Source: JAPHSX01 sp039714395 (lineage in GTDB: Bacteria > Pseudomonadota > Gammaproteobacteria > Thiohalomonadales > Thiohalomonadaceae). Taken from it: a DNA stretch of 64,000 nt. Below are positions 1 to 8,791 of this stretch, in pieces; position 1 is the stretch's first letter; every line of letters begins with the position of its first letter. Under the pieces are notes generated by a model that saw only the letters and a program-made list of their open reading frames with translations, was not told the origin of the DNA and made no database searches. Made by a program: the position numbers and the translations under genes. The stretch is taken from NCBI GenBank assembly GCA_039714395.1, contig JBDLJH010000018.1, forward strand, positions 1 to 64,000, written 5' to 3'.

Positions 1-9
1 GACCGCTGA
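1..9 (+). CDS. nuoD: 3' end of nuoD (partial)
   Basis: Only the last codons are present: GAC CGC TGA reads Asp-Arg-stop, which matches the usual end of NuoD (…GEVDR). The stop TGA at 7-9 shares its A with the ATG of nuoE, so the two genes are translationally coupled. The call rests on this junction and on the gene order of complex I operons. If right, nuoC and nuoD are separate genes here and not the fused nuoCD of enterobacteria. Confidence 0.6.
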   Translation, partial: DR

Positions 10-503
10 TGTCTGAGAATTTGATAGAACTGTTGAGCACTGACTCGCGTGCCGATATTGATCGCTGGATCACCAAATATCCGGCAGAGCAGAAACAGTC
101 GGCAGTAATGGCCGCCTTGCGTATCGCCCAGGAGCAGAACGGTGGTTGGTTGACCGAGGATTTGGTTCGGGCGGTTGCCGTCTATCTCGATATGGATCCC
201 ATTGCCGTCTATGAGGTGGCCAGCTTCTACTCGATGTATGAGCACAAGCCGGTTGGTAAGCACAAGATCTGTGTCTGTACCAACATCTCCTGCATGTTGT
301 GTGGCTCCGATAAGGTGGTTAACCATCTGCAGGAGCGTCTCGGCATCAAGATGGGTGAGACCAGCGAGGATGGGCGTTTCACCCTTAAAGAGGTGGAGTG
401 TCTGGGGGCCTGCGTCAACGCACCGATGTTCGAGCTGAACAAAAGCTACTATGAGAACCTGACGCCGGAATCGATCGACGCCATTCTCGATGGTCTGGAT
501 TAA
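9..503 (+). CDS. nuoE: NADH-quinone oxidoreductase subunit E
   Basis: 24-kDa-type subunit of the peripheral NADH-oxidising arm of complex I, on the cytoplasmic side of the membrane. The 164-residue protein has the thioredoxin-fold 2Fe-2S domain with the four expected cluster ligands: C90 and C95 in the CTNISC stretch and C131 and C135 in CLGAC. This is cluster N1a in family nomenclature. The length is normal for the family. The start ATG overlaps the preceding TGA by one base, and nuoF follows after 15 bases, so it is an internal gene of the nuo operon. Confidence 0.97.
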   Translation: MSENLIELLSTDSRADIDRWITKYPAEQKQSAVMAALRIAQEQNGGWLTEDLVRAVAVYLDMDPIAVYEVASFYSMYEHKPVGKHKICVCTNISCMLCGSDKVVNHLQERLGIKMGETSEDGRFTLKEVECLGACVNAPMFELNKSYYENLTPESIDAILDGLD

Positions 504-518
504 GAGGGGGATGGAAGA

Positions 519-1790
519 GTGAGCAATAAAGTCTGTTTCCGTACCCTGGATGTCGATAACTCCTGGACCCTTGAAGCCTACCGTGCCAACGGCGGTTACG
601 AGATGCTGGAGAAGATCCTCAAGGACAAGATCACGCCAGACGAAATCATCGAAGAGATGAAGGCATCGGCACTGCGCGGACGCGGTGGCGCGGGTTTTCC
701 TACCGGACTTAAGTGGAGCTTCATGCCGCGCAACGTCGAAGGGCAGAAGTACATCATCTGTAACTCTGATGAGGGTGAACCCGGTACCTGCAAAGACCGC
801 GATATCTTGCGCTACAACCCACACCAGCTGATCGAGGGAATGCTCATTGCCGGTTACACCATTGGTGCCAGCGTGGGGTACAACTATATCCGTGGTGAGT
901 TCTGGGAGCCCTATGAGCGTTTTGACGCGGCCCTGGAAGAGGCTCGCGCTGCCGGTCTGCTGGGCAAGAATATCCTTGGCAGTGGTTTTGACTTTGATGC
1001 CCACTCCCACCTCGGTGCTGGTGCCTATATCTGCGGCGAAGAGACCGCACTGATTGAATCCATTGAGGGCAAGAAGGGACAGCCGCGTTTCAAGCCTCCA
1101 TTCCCCGCTGGTTTTGGTCTCTACGGCCGACCGACAACGATTAATAATACCGAGTCACTCGCCTCTGTTCCGGTGATCCTGAAAAATGGTGGCCAGTGGT
1201 TCCTCGAGCAGGGCAAGCCGAACAACGGTGGTAACAAGATCTTTAGTGTCTCCGGTCACGTGAATAAGCCGGGTAACTACGAGGTGCCGATGGGTACCCC
1301 GTTTGCCAAGCTGCTGGAGATGGCCGGTGGGGTGCGCGACGGTCACACCCTCAAGGCGGTGATCCCCGGCGGTAGTTCTACTCCTGTATTGCCTGCTGAA
1401 GTGGCGATGGAGATGGACATGGATTATGACTCCATTGCCAAGGCCGGTTCCATGCTCGGTGCCGGTTCGGTGATTGTGATGGATGAGACCACCTGCATGG
1501 TCAAGGTGCTGGCGCGTCTCTCCCACTTCTACTTTGAAGAGTCGTGTGGGCAGTGTACGCCATGTCGTGAAGGCACCGGCTGGCTGGCTCGTGTACTACA
1601 CCGAATTGAACATGGAGAGGGCCGCCCCGAAGACCTGGAACAGCTCAATGGGGTAGCCGACCGCATTACCGGCAATACTATTTGTGCGCTGGGCGAAGCC
1701 GCAGCGATGCCGGTGCAGAGTTTCCTGAAGCATTTTCGTGATGAGTTTCAGTACCACATCGATCACAAGAAATGCATGCTGGACGACTAA
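519..1790 (+). CDS. nuoF: NADH-quinone oxidoreductase subunit F
   Basis: Binds NADH and FMN and carries the 4Fe-4S cluster N3, so it is the electron entry point of complex I. The 423-residue protein shows the glycine-rich GRGGAGFPTG loop at about residues 54-63 for FMN/NADH binding, and the CGQCTPC cluster motif near residue 343 with the fourth ligand in TICALG near residue 389. Length and domain order are those of the family. The start codon is GTG, preceded by a GGGGGATGGAAG purine-rich stretch. It sits between nuoE and nuoG; a 53-base gap precedes nuoG. Confidence 0.97.
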   Translation: MSNKVCFRTLDVDNSWTLEAYRANGGYEMLEKILKDKITPDEIIEEMKASALRGRGGAGFPTGLKWSFMPRNVEGQKYIICNSDEGEPGTCKDRDILRYNPHQLIEGMLIAGYTIGASVGYNYIRGEFWEPYERFDAALEEARAAGLLGKNILGSGFDFDAHSHLGAGAYICGEETALIESIEGKKGQPRFKPPFPAGFGLYGRPTTINNTESLASVPVILKNGGQWFLEQGKPNNGGNKIFSVSGHVNKPGNYEVPMGTPFAKLLEMAGGVRDGHTLKAVIPGGSSTPVLPAEVAMEMDMDYDSIAKAGSMLGAGSVIVMDETTCMVKVLARLSHFYFEESCGQCTPCREGTGWLARVLHRIEHGEGRPEDLEQLNGVADRITGNTICALGEAAAMPVQSFLKHFRDEFQYHIDHKKCMLDD

Positions 1791-1843
1791 ACCCGTCTGC
1801 TACCTATTCGCACCATAAGAATTAAATAGAGTCGAGACTGACG

Positions 1844-4189
1844 ATGGTAAACATCGAGATCAATGGAAAAACGATTGAGGCCCGTGATGGGGTGATGCTG
1901 CTTGAGGCAGCAGATGAAGCTGGCATCACGATCCCGCGTTTTTGTTATCACAGCAAACTTTCCATCGCGGCGAGCTGCCGTATGTGTCTGGTCGAGGTAG
2001 AGAAGGCACCCAAGCCGATGCCTGCCTGCGCCACTCCTGTTAGCGATGGGATGAAGGCCTTTACCCGTTCGCCCAAGGCTATTGCCGCACAGCGTAGTGT
2101 GATGGAGTTTTTGCTGATCAATCACCCGCTCGATTGTCCCATTTGTGATCAGGGTGGTGAGTGTGATCTACAGGAAGTCGCTCTGGGTTACGGTAACGAT
2201 GTCTCGCAGTTCGCCGAGAGCAAGCGTGTGGTCAGTAACCCCGACCTCGGTTCTCTGATTGCCACTGACATGAGTCGTTGTATTCACTGCACCCGTTGCG
2301 TGCGGTTTGGCAAGGAGATCGGTGGGGTGATGGAGCTGGGCGCACCGGGTCGTGGTGAGCATATGCACATCGGCACCTACATGGAACATAGCGTCAACTC
2401 CGAACTCTCCGGTAACGTTATCGATCTCTGCCCGGTTGGCGCGCTGACCTCCAGGCCCTATCGTTATTCTGCGCGCCCCTGGGAGCTACAGTCCCATGAG
2501 AGCATTTCACCGCACGACTGTGTTGGTACCAACATCCGCATCGATAGCCGCGACCGTAAGGCGATGCGTGTGGTGGCACGTGATAACGATGCGATAAACG
2601 AGTGCTGGATCGCCGACCGTGACCGTTTCAGTTACACCGCTCTCGATCATGAGGAGCGTCTGAGCAAGCCACAAATCAAGAAAGATGGTGTGTGGCAGGA
2701 GTGTGACTGGGATACCGCCCTTACCACCGCAGTTGAAGGTCTGAAAAAGATCAATGCCGATAAGCTTGGTGCACTGGCGGCCTATAGCGCTACCAATGAG
2801 GAACATTACTTATTGCAGAAGTTGATGCGCAGTATTGGCAGTAATAATATCGATCATCGTCTGCGTCAACAGGACTTTCGTGACCAGAATGAGCAGGCAG
2901 CCTTTCCCGGTTTGGGACAGTCTATCGCCGCGCTGCAACAGAACGACTCAGTACTGCTAGTCGGCTCTAACATTCGCAAAGACGTGCCACTGTTGGCGCA
3001 GCGTCTGCGAAGCGCTGTCGCAAATGGCGCCAGCGTGATGGCGATAAACGCCGTCGATTACGACATGGCCTTCACCCTGGCACAGAAGTGTATCTCTCTC
3101 GACCTGAGTGGCGAGATGTTGGCCGTGGCCAAGGCCTTGCTTGAGAGCTCAAACGAGTCGGCACCACAGTCATTGGCCAATGCCATCAATAGTGCCGAGC
3201 TTAACGATACTCACCGTGCCATCGCGAAGAGTCTTTCTGCAGCCGGGCAAGCCAGCGTATTGATAGGGCAGGGGGGGCAGAGTCATCCTGCTGCCGCTGA
3301 GTTGCGCGCCATTGCCAATCTCATTGCCTCACTCAGTGGTGCCACCGTAGGTGTTCTTGCCGAGGGTGGTAATGCCGCCGGTGCCGCACTGGCCGGTTGT
3401 CTGCCACACCGTGGTGTGGGCGGTGCGGCAACTGAGACGGCAGGTCTTGACTGGAAGGCGATGTGTGAGACAGGTATGCAGGCTTATCTGCTGCTCGGCA
3501 CTGAGCCTGAACTCGACTGTATCGACTCCGATGCCGCACTCAAGGCAATGCAGGCAACCGACTTTGTTGTCGCCATCAACAGCTATGCCTCCGATACCCT
3601 GCGTGAGTATGCCGATGTGCTGTTGCCCGCCGCCACCTTTGCTGAGACAGCCGGTAGCTTTGTGAATACCGAGGGCAGCTGGCAGAGCTTTAACGGTGCC
3701 GTTGCCGCACCGGGCGAGGCACGCCCCGCGTGGAAGATCCTGCGTGTGCTGGGCAACCTGTTTGATCTCAACGGCTTTGAACAAAACTCCGTTGAAGATG
3801 TACGTGATGAACTCAAGGCGGCGTGTAGTGAGCCGAGCGTGGCTGCTGCTGTCTGGCAGCCGAGTGAGATGAGCACACTGCCTGCCGGGTTGCTGCGCAT
3901 TGCTGATGTGCCGATCTACTCGGTCGATGCCATGGTGCGTCGTTCTGCACCATTGCAGGCAACCGCCGATGCAGATTTGTGGCAGATTCGTATTAATAGT
4001 GCCACTGCCGAGAAGTCGGGACTGGCCTCCGCCGTCGAGGCAAAGCTGCGTCAGGGGGATAGTGAGCTGGTACTGCCGCTACTGATTGATGAGCGCATGG
4101 CCGATAACGCGGTTTACCTGCCTGCCGGCCTGAGTGCCACGGTGGGACTGGGCGGTGGCTTTGTTGCCGTCGAACTGACTAACGTATAA
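1844..4189 (+). CDS. nuoG: NADH-quinone oxidoreductase subunit G
   Basis: Largest peripheral subunit of complex I, passing electrons through a chain of iron-sulfur clusters. The N-terminal 2Fe-2S ferredoxin-like domain has CYHSKL and ASCRMC. Next come the H/C-ligated motif CPICDQGGECDLQ near residue 100 and a CIHCTRC motif near residue 145, followed by a molybdopterin-oxidoreductase-like domain that binds no molybdenum in this family. At 781 residues it is the shorter form seen in many beta- and non-enteric gammaproteobacteria; the E. coli protein is about 900 residues. It belongs to the nuo operon. Confidence 0.95.
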   Translation: MVNIEINGKTIEARDGVMLLEAADEAGITIPRFCYHSKLSIAASCRMCLVEVEKAPKPMPACATPVSDGMKAFTRSPKAIAAQRSVMEFLLINHPLDCPICDQGGECDLQEVALGYGNDVSQFAESKRVVSNPDLGSLIATDMSRCIHCTRCVRFGKEIGGVMELGAPGRGEHMHIGTYMEHSVNSELSGNVIDLCPVGALTSRPYRYSARPWELQSHESISPHDCVGTNIRIDSRDRKAMRVVARDNDAINECWIADRDRFSYTALDHEERLSKPQIKKDGVWQECDWDTALTTAVEGLKKINADKLGALAAYSATNEEHYLLQKLMRSIGSNNIDHRLRQQDFRDQNEQAAFPGLGQSIAALQQNDSVLLVGSNIRKDVPLLAQRLRSAVANGASVMAINAVDYDMAFTLAQKCISLDLSGEMLAVAKALLESSNESAPQSLANAINSAELNDTHRAIAKSLSAAGQASVLIGQGGQSHPAAAELRAIANLIASLSGATVGVLAEGGNAAGAALAGCLPHRGVGGAATETAGLDWKAMCETGMQAYLLLGTEPELDCIDSDAALKAMQATDFVVAINSYASDTLREYADVLLPAATFAETAGSFVNTEGSWQSFNGAVAAPGEARPAWKILRVLGNLFDLNGFEQNSVEDVRDELKAACSEPSVAAAVWQPSEMSTLPAGLLRIADVPIYSVDAMVRRSAPLQATADADLWQIRINSATAEKSGLASAVEAKLRQGDSELVLPLLIDERMADNAVYLPAGLSATVGLGGGFVAVELTNV

Positions 4190-4209
4190 CAACAACTGGA
4201 TAAGACCGG

Positions 4210-5280
4210 ATGTTCGAGATAATTACAAATACACTGGTGGGATGGGGAATTTGGCCCTGGCTGGCAGCGGCAGTGAACTACGCCATTATTATCATTCCTT
4301 TGTTGGTGGCGGTGGCCTACTTCACCTATGCCGAGCGCAAGGTGATCGGCTTCATGCAGATCCGTATTGGTCCGAACCGCGTCGGTTTCTTTGGTAAGCA
4401 GCTGTGGGGCCTCGGTCAGCCCATCGCCGATGCGGTGAAGCTGATGTTCAAGGAAATTATCATCCCGGGTGGTGCTGATAAGTTTCTGTTCCTGTTCGCG
4501 CCGATCCTCTCCATGGCCCCGGCGTTGGCGGCCTGGGCGGTAATCCCCTTTGGTAGCGAGACGGTGCTGGCCGATATTGATGCCAGCCTGCTCTATGTAC
4601 TGGCGATCACCTCCATCGGTGTCTACGGCGTGATCATCGCCGGTTGGGCCTCCAACTCTAAATATGCCCTGCTGGGTGCGATGCGCTCGGCAGCGCAGAT
4701 CGTCTCCTACGAGATCGCCATGGGTTTCGCCCTGGTTGGTGTGCTGATGGCGGCCGGAAGTATTAATCTGGGTGATATCGTCAGTGGACAGCAAGGTGAA
4801 TATGGTCTGTTCAGTTGGTACTGGTTGCCGCTGTTCCCGCTATTTATTGTCTACTTCATCTCCGGTGTGGCAGAGACCAATCGTGCCCCCTTCGATGTCT
4901 CCGAGGGTGAGTCGGAGATCGTCGCCGGCTTCCATGTTGAGTATTCTGGTATGACCTTCGCGGTGTTCTTCCTCGCCGAGTACGCCAACATGATCCTGAT
5001 CTCGATGCTGGCCGCGTTGATGTTCCTGGGTGGTTGGCTCAGCCCGATCCCTGCAGGCTGGATCCCCGATATGGCGCTGGCGAATCTGGCACTGGGCGAT
5101 GGCATCCACTGGCTGCTGATGAAGACGGCGATCTTCATGTTCTTTTACCTTTGGTTCCGTGCCACCTTCCCGCGTTACCGCTATGACCAGATCATGCGTC
5201 TGGGGTGGAAGGTCTTTATTCCCATTACCATTGTCTGGTTGCTGGTTGTTGGGGTAATGATTATGGCTGGCTGGCTGTAA
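4210..5280 (+). CDS. nuoH: NADH-quinone oxidoreductase subunit H
   Basis: Integral membrane subunit at the junction of the peripheral and membrane arms; it contributes the quinone site. The 356-residue protein has about eight hydrophobic segments and the conserved family stretches YAERKVIGFMQIRIGPNR near residues 40-58 and PFDVSEGESEIVAGF near residues 227-241. These conserved acidic and basic residues are typical of the ND1 family. It lies 20 bases after nuoG. Confidence 0.97.
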   Translation: MFEIITNTLVGWGIWPWLAAAVNYAIIIIPLLVAVAYFTYAERKVIGFMQIRIGPNRVGFFGKQLWGLGQPIADAVKLMFKEIIIPGGADKFLFLFAPILSMAPALAAWAVIPFGSETVLADIDASLLYVLAITSIGVYGVIIAGWASNSKYALLGAMRSAAQIVSYEIAMGFALVGVLMAAGSINLGDIVSGQQGEYGLFSWYWLPLFPLFIVYFISGVAETNRAPFDVSEGESEIVAGFHVEYSGMTFAVFFLAEYANMILISMLAALMFLGGWLSPIPAGWIPDMALANLALGDGIHWLLMKTAIFMFFYLWFRATFPRYRYDQIMRLGWKVFIPITIVWLLVVGVMIMAGWL

Positions 5281-5310
5281 TGCGGCGTAACGGCAAGATC
5301 GGATATTGAT

Positions 5311-5796
5311 ATGAATTTATTTCGTATATTGAAGAGCCTGACTCTTAAAGAATTGTGCGGTGGTCTGGGTGTTACCGGACGCTATCTGTTTCGCAAGAAA
5401 TTTACCGTGCAGTACCCGGAGGAGCGTGCGCCAATGTCGCCGCGTTTCCGTGGGCTGCATGCACAGCGCCGTTATCCCAGTGGTGAAGAGCGTTGCATCG
5501 CCTGCAAGCTGTGCGAGGTGGTCTGTCCGGCGATGGCGATCACTATCGAGTCGGCACAGCGTGATGACGGCACCCGTCGCACTACCCGCTACGATATCGA
5601 CCTGACCAAGTGTATCTTCTGCGGTTTCTGCGAAGAGGCCTGTCCGGTGGACGCCATTGTTGAGACCCGCATTTACGAGTATCACGGTGAGTGCCGTGAT
5701 GATCTGTTGATGACAAAAGAGAAACTGTTGGCAGTGGGCGATAAGTATGAAGCGCAGATCGCCGCCGACCGTGCCGAAGATGCACCTTACCGATAG
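5311..5796 (+). CDS. nuoI: NADH-quinone oxidoreductase subunit I
   Basis: Ferredoxin-like subunit carrying two 4Fe-4S clusters (N6a and N6b) that pass electrons to the quinone site. Two complete motifs are visible: C62-x2-C65-x2-C68-x3-C72 and C101-x2-C104-x2-C107-x3-C111, each followed by Pro. At 161 residues it is the size of the alpha/beta/gammaproteobacterial form. It is placed between nuoH and nuoJ, with a 12-base gap to nuoJ. Confidence 0.97.
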   Translation: MNLFRILKSLTLKELCGGLGVTGRYLFRKKFTVQYPEERAPMSPRFRGLHAQRRYPSGEERCIACKLCEVVCPAMAITIESAQRDDGTRRTTRYDIDLTKCIFCGFCEEACPVDAIVETRIYEYHGECRDDLLMTKEKLLAVGDKYEAQIAADRAEDAPYR

Positions 5797-5808
5797 ACGG
5801 ATGACAGC

Positions 5809-6414
5809 ATGAGTTTTGAGCAGATACTTTTTTATCTCTTTTCCACGATGCTGGTGCTTAGCGCCGGTGCGGTGATCACGGTGCGCAACCCGGTACATGC
5901 GGCGATGTTTATGGTGCTCTGTTTTGTCACCAGCTCGGCGCTATGGCTGCTGCTGGAGGCGGAGTTCCTCGCCATCACCCTGATACTGGTTTATGTCGGT
6001 GCGGTGATGGTGCTGTTCCTGTTTGTGGTGATGATGATCGATATCAATATCGCTCGCATGCGTGAGGGCTTTTCCCGCTATCTGCCAATCGGTGGCATTG
6101 TTGCCGCCACGGCTGTGGGCATCATGGGGCTGGCGGTAGGACGTAATAATTTTGGTCTCGACAAGGTGGCGGCCCCTGCGGCCAAGCCTGCCGACTACAG
6201 CAATACCCGTGAGCTGGGTGAGCAGCTCTACACTACCTACGTCTATCCCTTCGAGATCGCATCAGTAGTATTGCTGGTGGCCATTGTCGCCGCCATTGCC
6301 CTGACACTGCGTACCCGTCCAGGTACCCGTTACCAGAAGATTGAAGAGCAGGTGGTGGTGAAGAAGGAAGATCGACTCCGCGTGGTAAAAGTCGAGTCGG
6401 AGGAGCTTAAGTAA
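5809..6414 (+). CDS. nuoJ: NADH-quinone oxidoreductase subunit J
   Basis: Membrane subunit (ND6 family) with five hydrophobic segments in 201 residues, including the conserved stretch ITLILVYVGAVMVLFLFVVM at about residues 56-75, whose pi-bulge helix is conserved in the family. The C-terminal 25 residues are charged (KIEEQVVVKKEDR…). It is followed by a 43-base gap before nuoK and is part of the nuo operon. Confidence 0.95.
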   Translation: MSFEQILFYLFSTMLVLSAGAVITVRNPVHAAMFMVLCFVTSSALWLLLEAEFLAITLILVYVGAVMVLFLFVVMMIDINIARMREGFSRYLPIGGIVAATAVGIMGLAVGRNNFGLDKVAAPAAKPADYSNTRELGEQLYTTYVYPFEIASVVLLVAIVAAIALTLRTRPGTRYQKIEEQVVVKKEDRLRVVKVESEELK

Positions 6415-6457
6415 TGATTCGCGAAAACAGAAAATTAAGCGTAAGCGAGGGTGTGGC

Positions 6458-6763
6458 ATGATCGCATTGTCTGATTACCTCACGGTGGCGGCGATTCTCT
6501 TTGGTCTGAGCATGGCCGGGATTTTCATTAACCGCAAAAATGTGATCATCCTGCTGATGTGCATCGAGCTGATGCTGTTGGCAGTGAACATTAACTTCAT
6601 TGCATTCTCCCACTACCTGGGTGATACAGCGGGTCAGGTTTTCGTCTTCTTTATTCTTACCGTCGCGGCGGCGGAGGCGGCCATTGGCCTCGCCATTCTG
6701 GTGGTGCTGTTCCGTAATAAGCACAGCATTAACGTCGACGACCTCGACACCTTGAAGGGGTAG
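6458..6763 (+). CDS. nuoK: NADH-quinone oxidoreductase subunit K
   Basis: Small membrane subunit (ND4L/MrpC family) of 101 residues with three transmembrane helices. The two buried glutamates essential for proton transfer in the family can be placed in CIELMLLAVN (about residue 36) and AAAEAAIGLA (about residue 72). Length is typical. It ends six bases before nuoL. Confidence 0.96.
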   Translation: MIALSDYLTVAAILFGLSMAGIFINRKNVIILLMCIELMLLAVNINFIAFSHYLGDTAGQVFVFFILTVAAAEAAIGLAILVVLFRNKHSINVDDLDTLKG

Positions 6764-6769
6764 GGCGGA

Positions 6770-8767
6770 ATGGAGAATATCTACAATCTGAGCCTGATAA
6801 TTGTCCTGGCCCCGCTGGTCGGTTCGATCATTGCTGGTCTATTTGGTAGCAGTATCGGCCGCAAGGGTGCACACACTGTTACTACCCTTGGTGTTGCTAT
6901 CGCCTTTGTCCTCTCTGCCGTAGTGTTCAAGCAGATCGTTGTCGATGAGATCGGTATCTTAAATCAGACCGTATACACTTGGCTGGTCTCCGAGGGGATC
7001 AGTTTTGAGGTCGGTTTCCTGGTTGATCAGCTGACTGCGATGATGATGGTGGTCGTCACCTTCGTCTCACTGATGGTACACATCTATACCATTGGCTACA
7101 TGAGTCATGATGAGGAGAACTGGCCAGAGGGTTCACTTGCCGGTACCAATAGCTACCAGCGTTTCTTCAGCTACATCTCGCTCTTTACCTTCTCCATGCT
7201 GGTGCTGGTAATGGCCAATAACTTCATGCAGCTGTTTTTTGGCTGGGAAGCGGTGGGCCTGGTCTCTTATCTGCTGATCGGTTTCTGGTCGGTACGTGAG
7301 ACCGCGGTCTACGCCAACCTTAAGGCCTTCCTGGTGAACCGCGTGGGTGACTTCGGCTTTCTGCTGGGTATCGCGGCAGTGCTGATGACCTTTAACAGTC
7401 TCGATTACAGCGCGGTATTTGGTAATGCAGAGCTGCACAAGGATCTTACCTATAGCATCTTCCCCGGTACCGAGTGGAGCATGATGACGGTGATCTGTAT
7501 CCTGCTGTTCATCGGTGCCATGGGTAAGTCGGCACAGGTACCGCTGCATGTGTGGCTGCCCGACTCGATGGAAGGTCCGACCCCGATCTCTGCACTGATT
7601 CATGCAGCAACCATGGTTACCGCCGGTATCTTCATGGTGGCACGTATGTCTCCGCTGTATGAATTATCCGAGACAGCACTAAGTTTCATTTTGATCATCG
7701 GTGCGATTACCGCACTGTTCATGGGCTTTCTTGGCCTGATCCAGCACGACATCAAGCGTGTGGTGGCCTATTCAACGCTGTCGCAGCTCGGTTATATGAC
7801 AGTGGCCCTTGGTGCTTCGGCCTACGCCGCCGGTGTGTTCCACCTGATGACCCACGCCTTTTTCAAGGCGTTGCTGTTCCTCGGGGCCGGCTCAGTGATC
7901 ATTGCCATGCACCACAAGCAGGACATGCGTGAGATGGGCGGTCTGCGCAAGTACATGCCGATCACCTGGATCACCTCGCTGATTGGCTCATTGGCCCTCA
8001 TTGGTACCCCGTTCTTTGCCGGCTTCTACTCCAAGGACACCATCATCATGGCGGTGGGCGAGTCGACCCTCCCTGGTTCCAGCTTTGCCTTTGCCGCGGT
8101 GCTGGCCGGTGTCTTTATCACCGCACTCTACAGCTTCCGTATGTACTTCATGGTGTTCCATGGTGAAGAGCGGATGGATCACCACACCAAAGAGCATTTG
8201 CACGAAACCCCATGGGTCGTCACCCTGCCGCTGGTGTTGCTGGCGATCCCCTCGGTGGTGATCGGTGCCATCTTTGTGATGGATATGCCCTTCGGTGACT
8301 TCTTCGGTCAGGCGATCTTTGTTGCTCCTGAGCACGATGTACTGGCAAAAGTCGGTGAGCATATTCATGGCTGGTGGGGGATGGCGCTGCACGGCTTCAT
8401 GACTCCTGCCTTCTGGCTAGCGGCTGGTGGTGTTCTGACCGCCTGGTGGATGCACAAGAAAGGACTGGACATCGCCGTGGTGATGAAGGAGCGCTTCGGC
8501 TTCCTCTACAAGATTCTCGATAACAAGTACTGGGCTGATGAGCTCTACGCCAATGTCTTTGCCGCCGGTGGTCGCGGACTGGGTACTGGCCTGTGGAAGG
8601 TGGGTGATGTGACCCTTATCGACGGTCTTATGGTCAATGGTTCGGCGCGTGTGGTGGGGATGCTGTCAGCAGTCGTCCGCCGCTTGCAGTCCGGTTATCT
8701 TTATCACTACGCCTTCGTCATGATTATCGGTCTATTGGCGCTGTTCAGCCTGTTTATTTTCAGGTAA
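6770..8767 (+). CDS. nuoL: NADH-quinone oxidoreductase subunit L
   Basis: Distal antiporter-like proton-pumping subunit of the membrane arm (ND5 family). The 665-residue protein is strongly hydrophobic throughout. It has the conserved FFGWEAVGLVSYLLIGFW region with the essential glutamate, KSAQVPLHVWLPDSMEGPTP with the essential lysine, and the long C-terminal extension that forms the lateral helix. It lies between nuoK and nuoM with 24 bases to nuoM. Confidence 0.97.
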   Translation: MENIYNLSLIIVLAPLVGSIIAGLFGSSIGRKGAHTVTTLGVAIAFVLSAVVFKQIVVDEIGILNQTVYTWLVSEGISFEVGFLVDQLTAMMMVVVTFVSLMVHIYTIGYMSHDEENWPEGSLAGTNSYQRFFSYISLFTFSMLVLVMANNFMQLFFGWEAVGLVSYLLIGFWSVRETAVYANLKAFLVNRVGDFGFLLGIAAVLMTFNSLDYSAVFGNAELHKDLTYSIFPGTEWSMMTVICILLFIGAMGKSAQVPLHVWLPDSMEGPTPISALIHAATMVTAGIFMVARMSPLYELSETALSFILIIGAITALFMGFLGLIQHDIKRVVAYSTLSQLGYMTVALGASAYAAGVFHLMTHAFFKALLFLGAGSVIIAMHHKQDMREMGGLRKYMPITWITSLIGSLALIGTPFFAGFYSKDTIIMAVGESTLPGSSFAFAAVLAGVFITALYSFRMYFMVFHGEERMDHHTKEHLHETPWVVTLPLVLLAIPSVVIGAIFVMDMPFGDFFGQAIFVAPEHDVLAKVGEHIHGWWGMALHGFMTPAFWLAAGGVLTAWWMHKKGLDIAVVMKERFGFLYKILDNKYWADELYANVFAAGGRGLGTGLWKVGDVTLIDGLMVNGSARVVGMLSAVVRRLQSGYLYHYAFVMIIGLLALFSLFIFR

Positions 8768-8791
8768 TAAAAATTTTAAAGGGTAGGCTAC

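Noticed and set aside
4114..4794. Long antisense open frame (226 codons) opposite nuoG/nuoH, and similar long shadows opposite infB and pnp
   Set aside because: These mirror strongly biased codon use in real genes on the plus strand; the sense products are certain.
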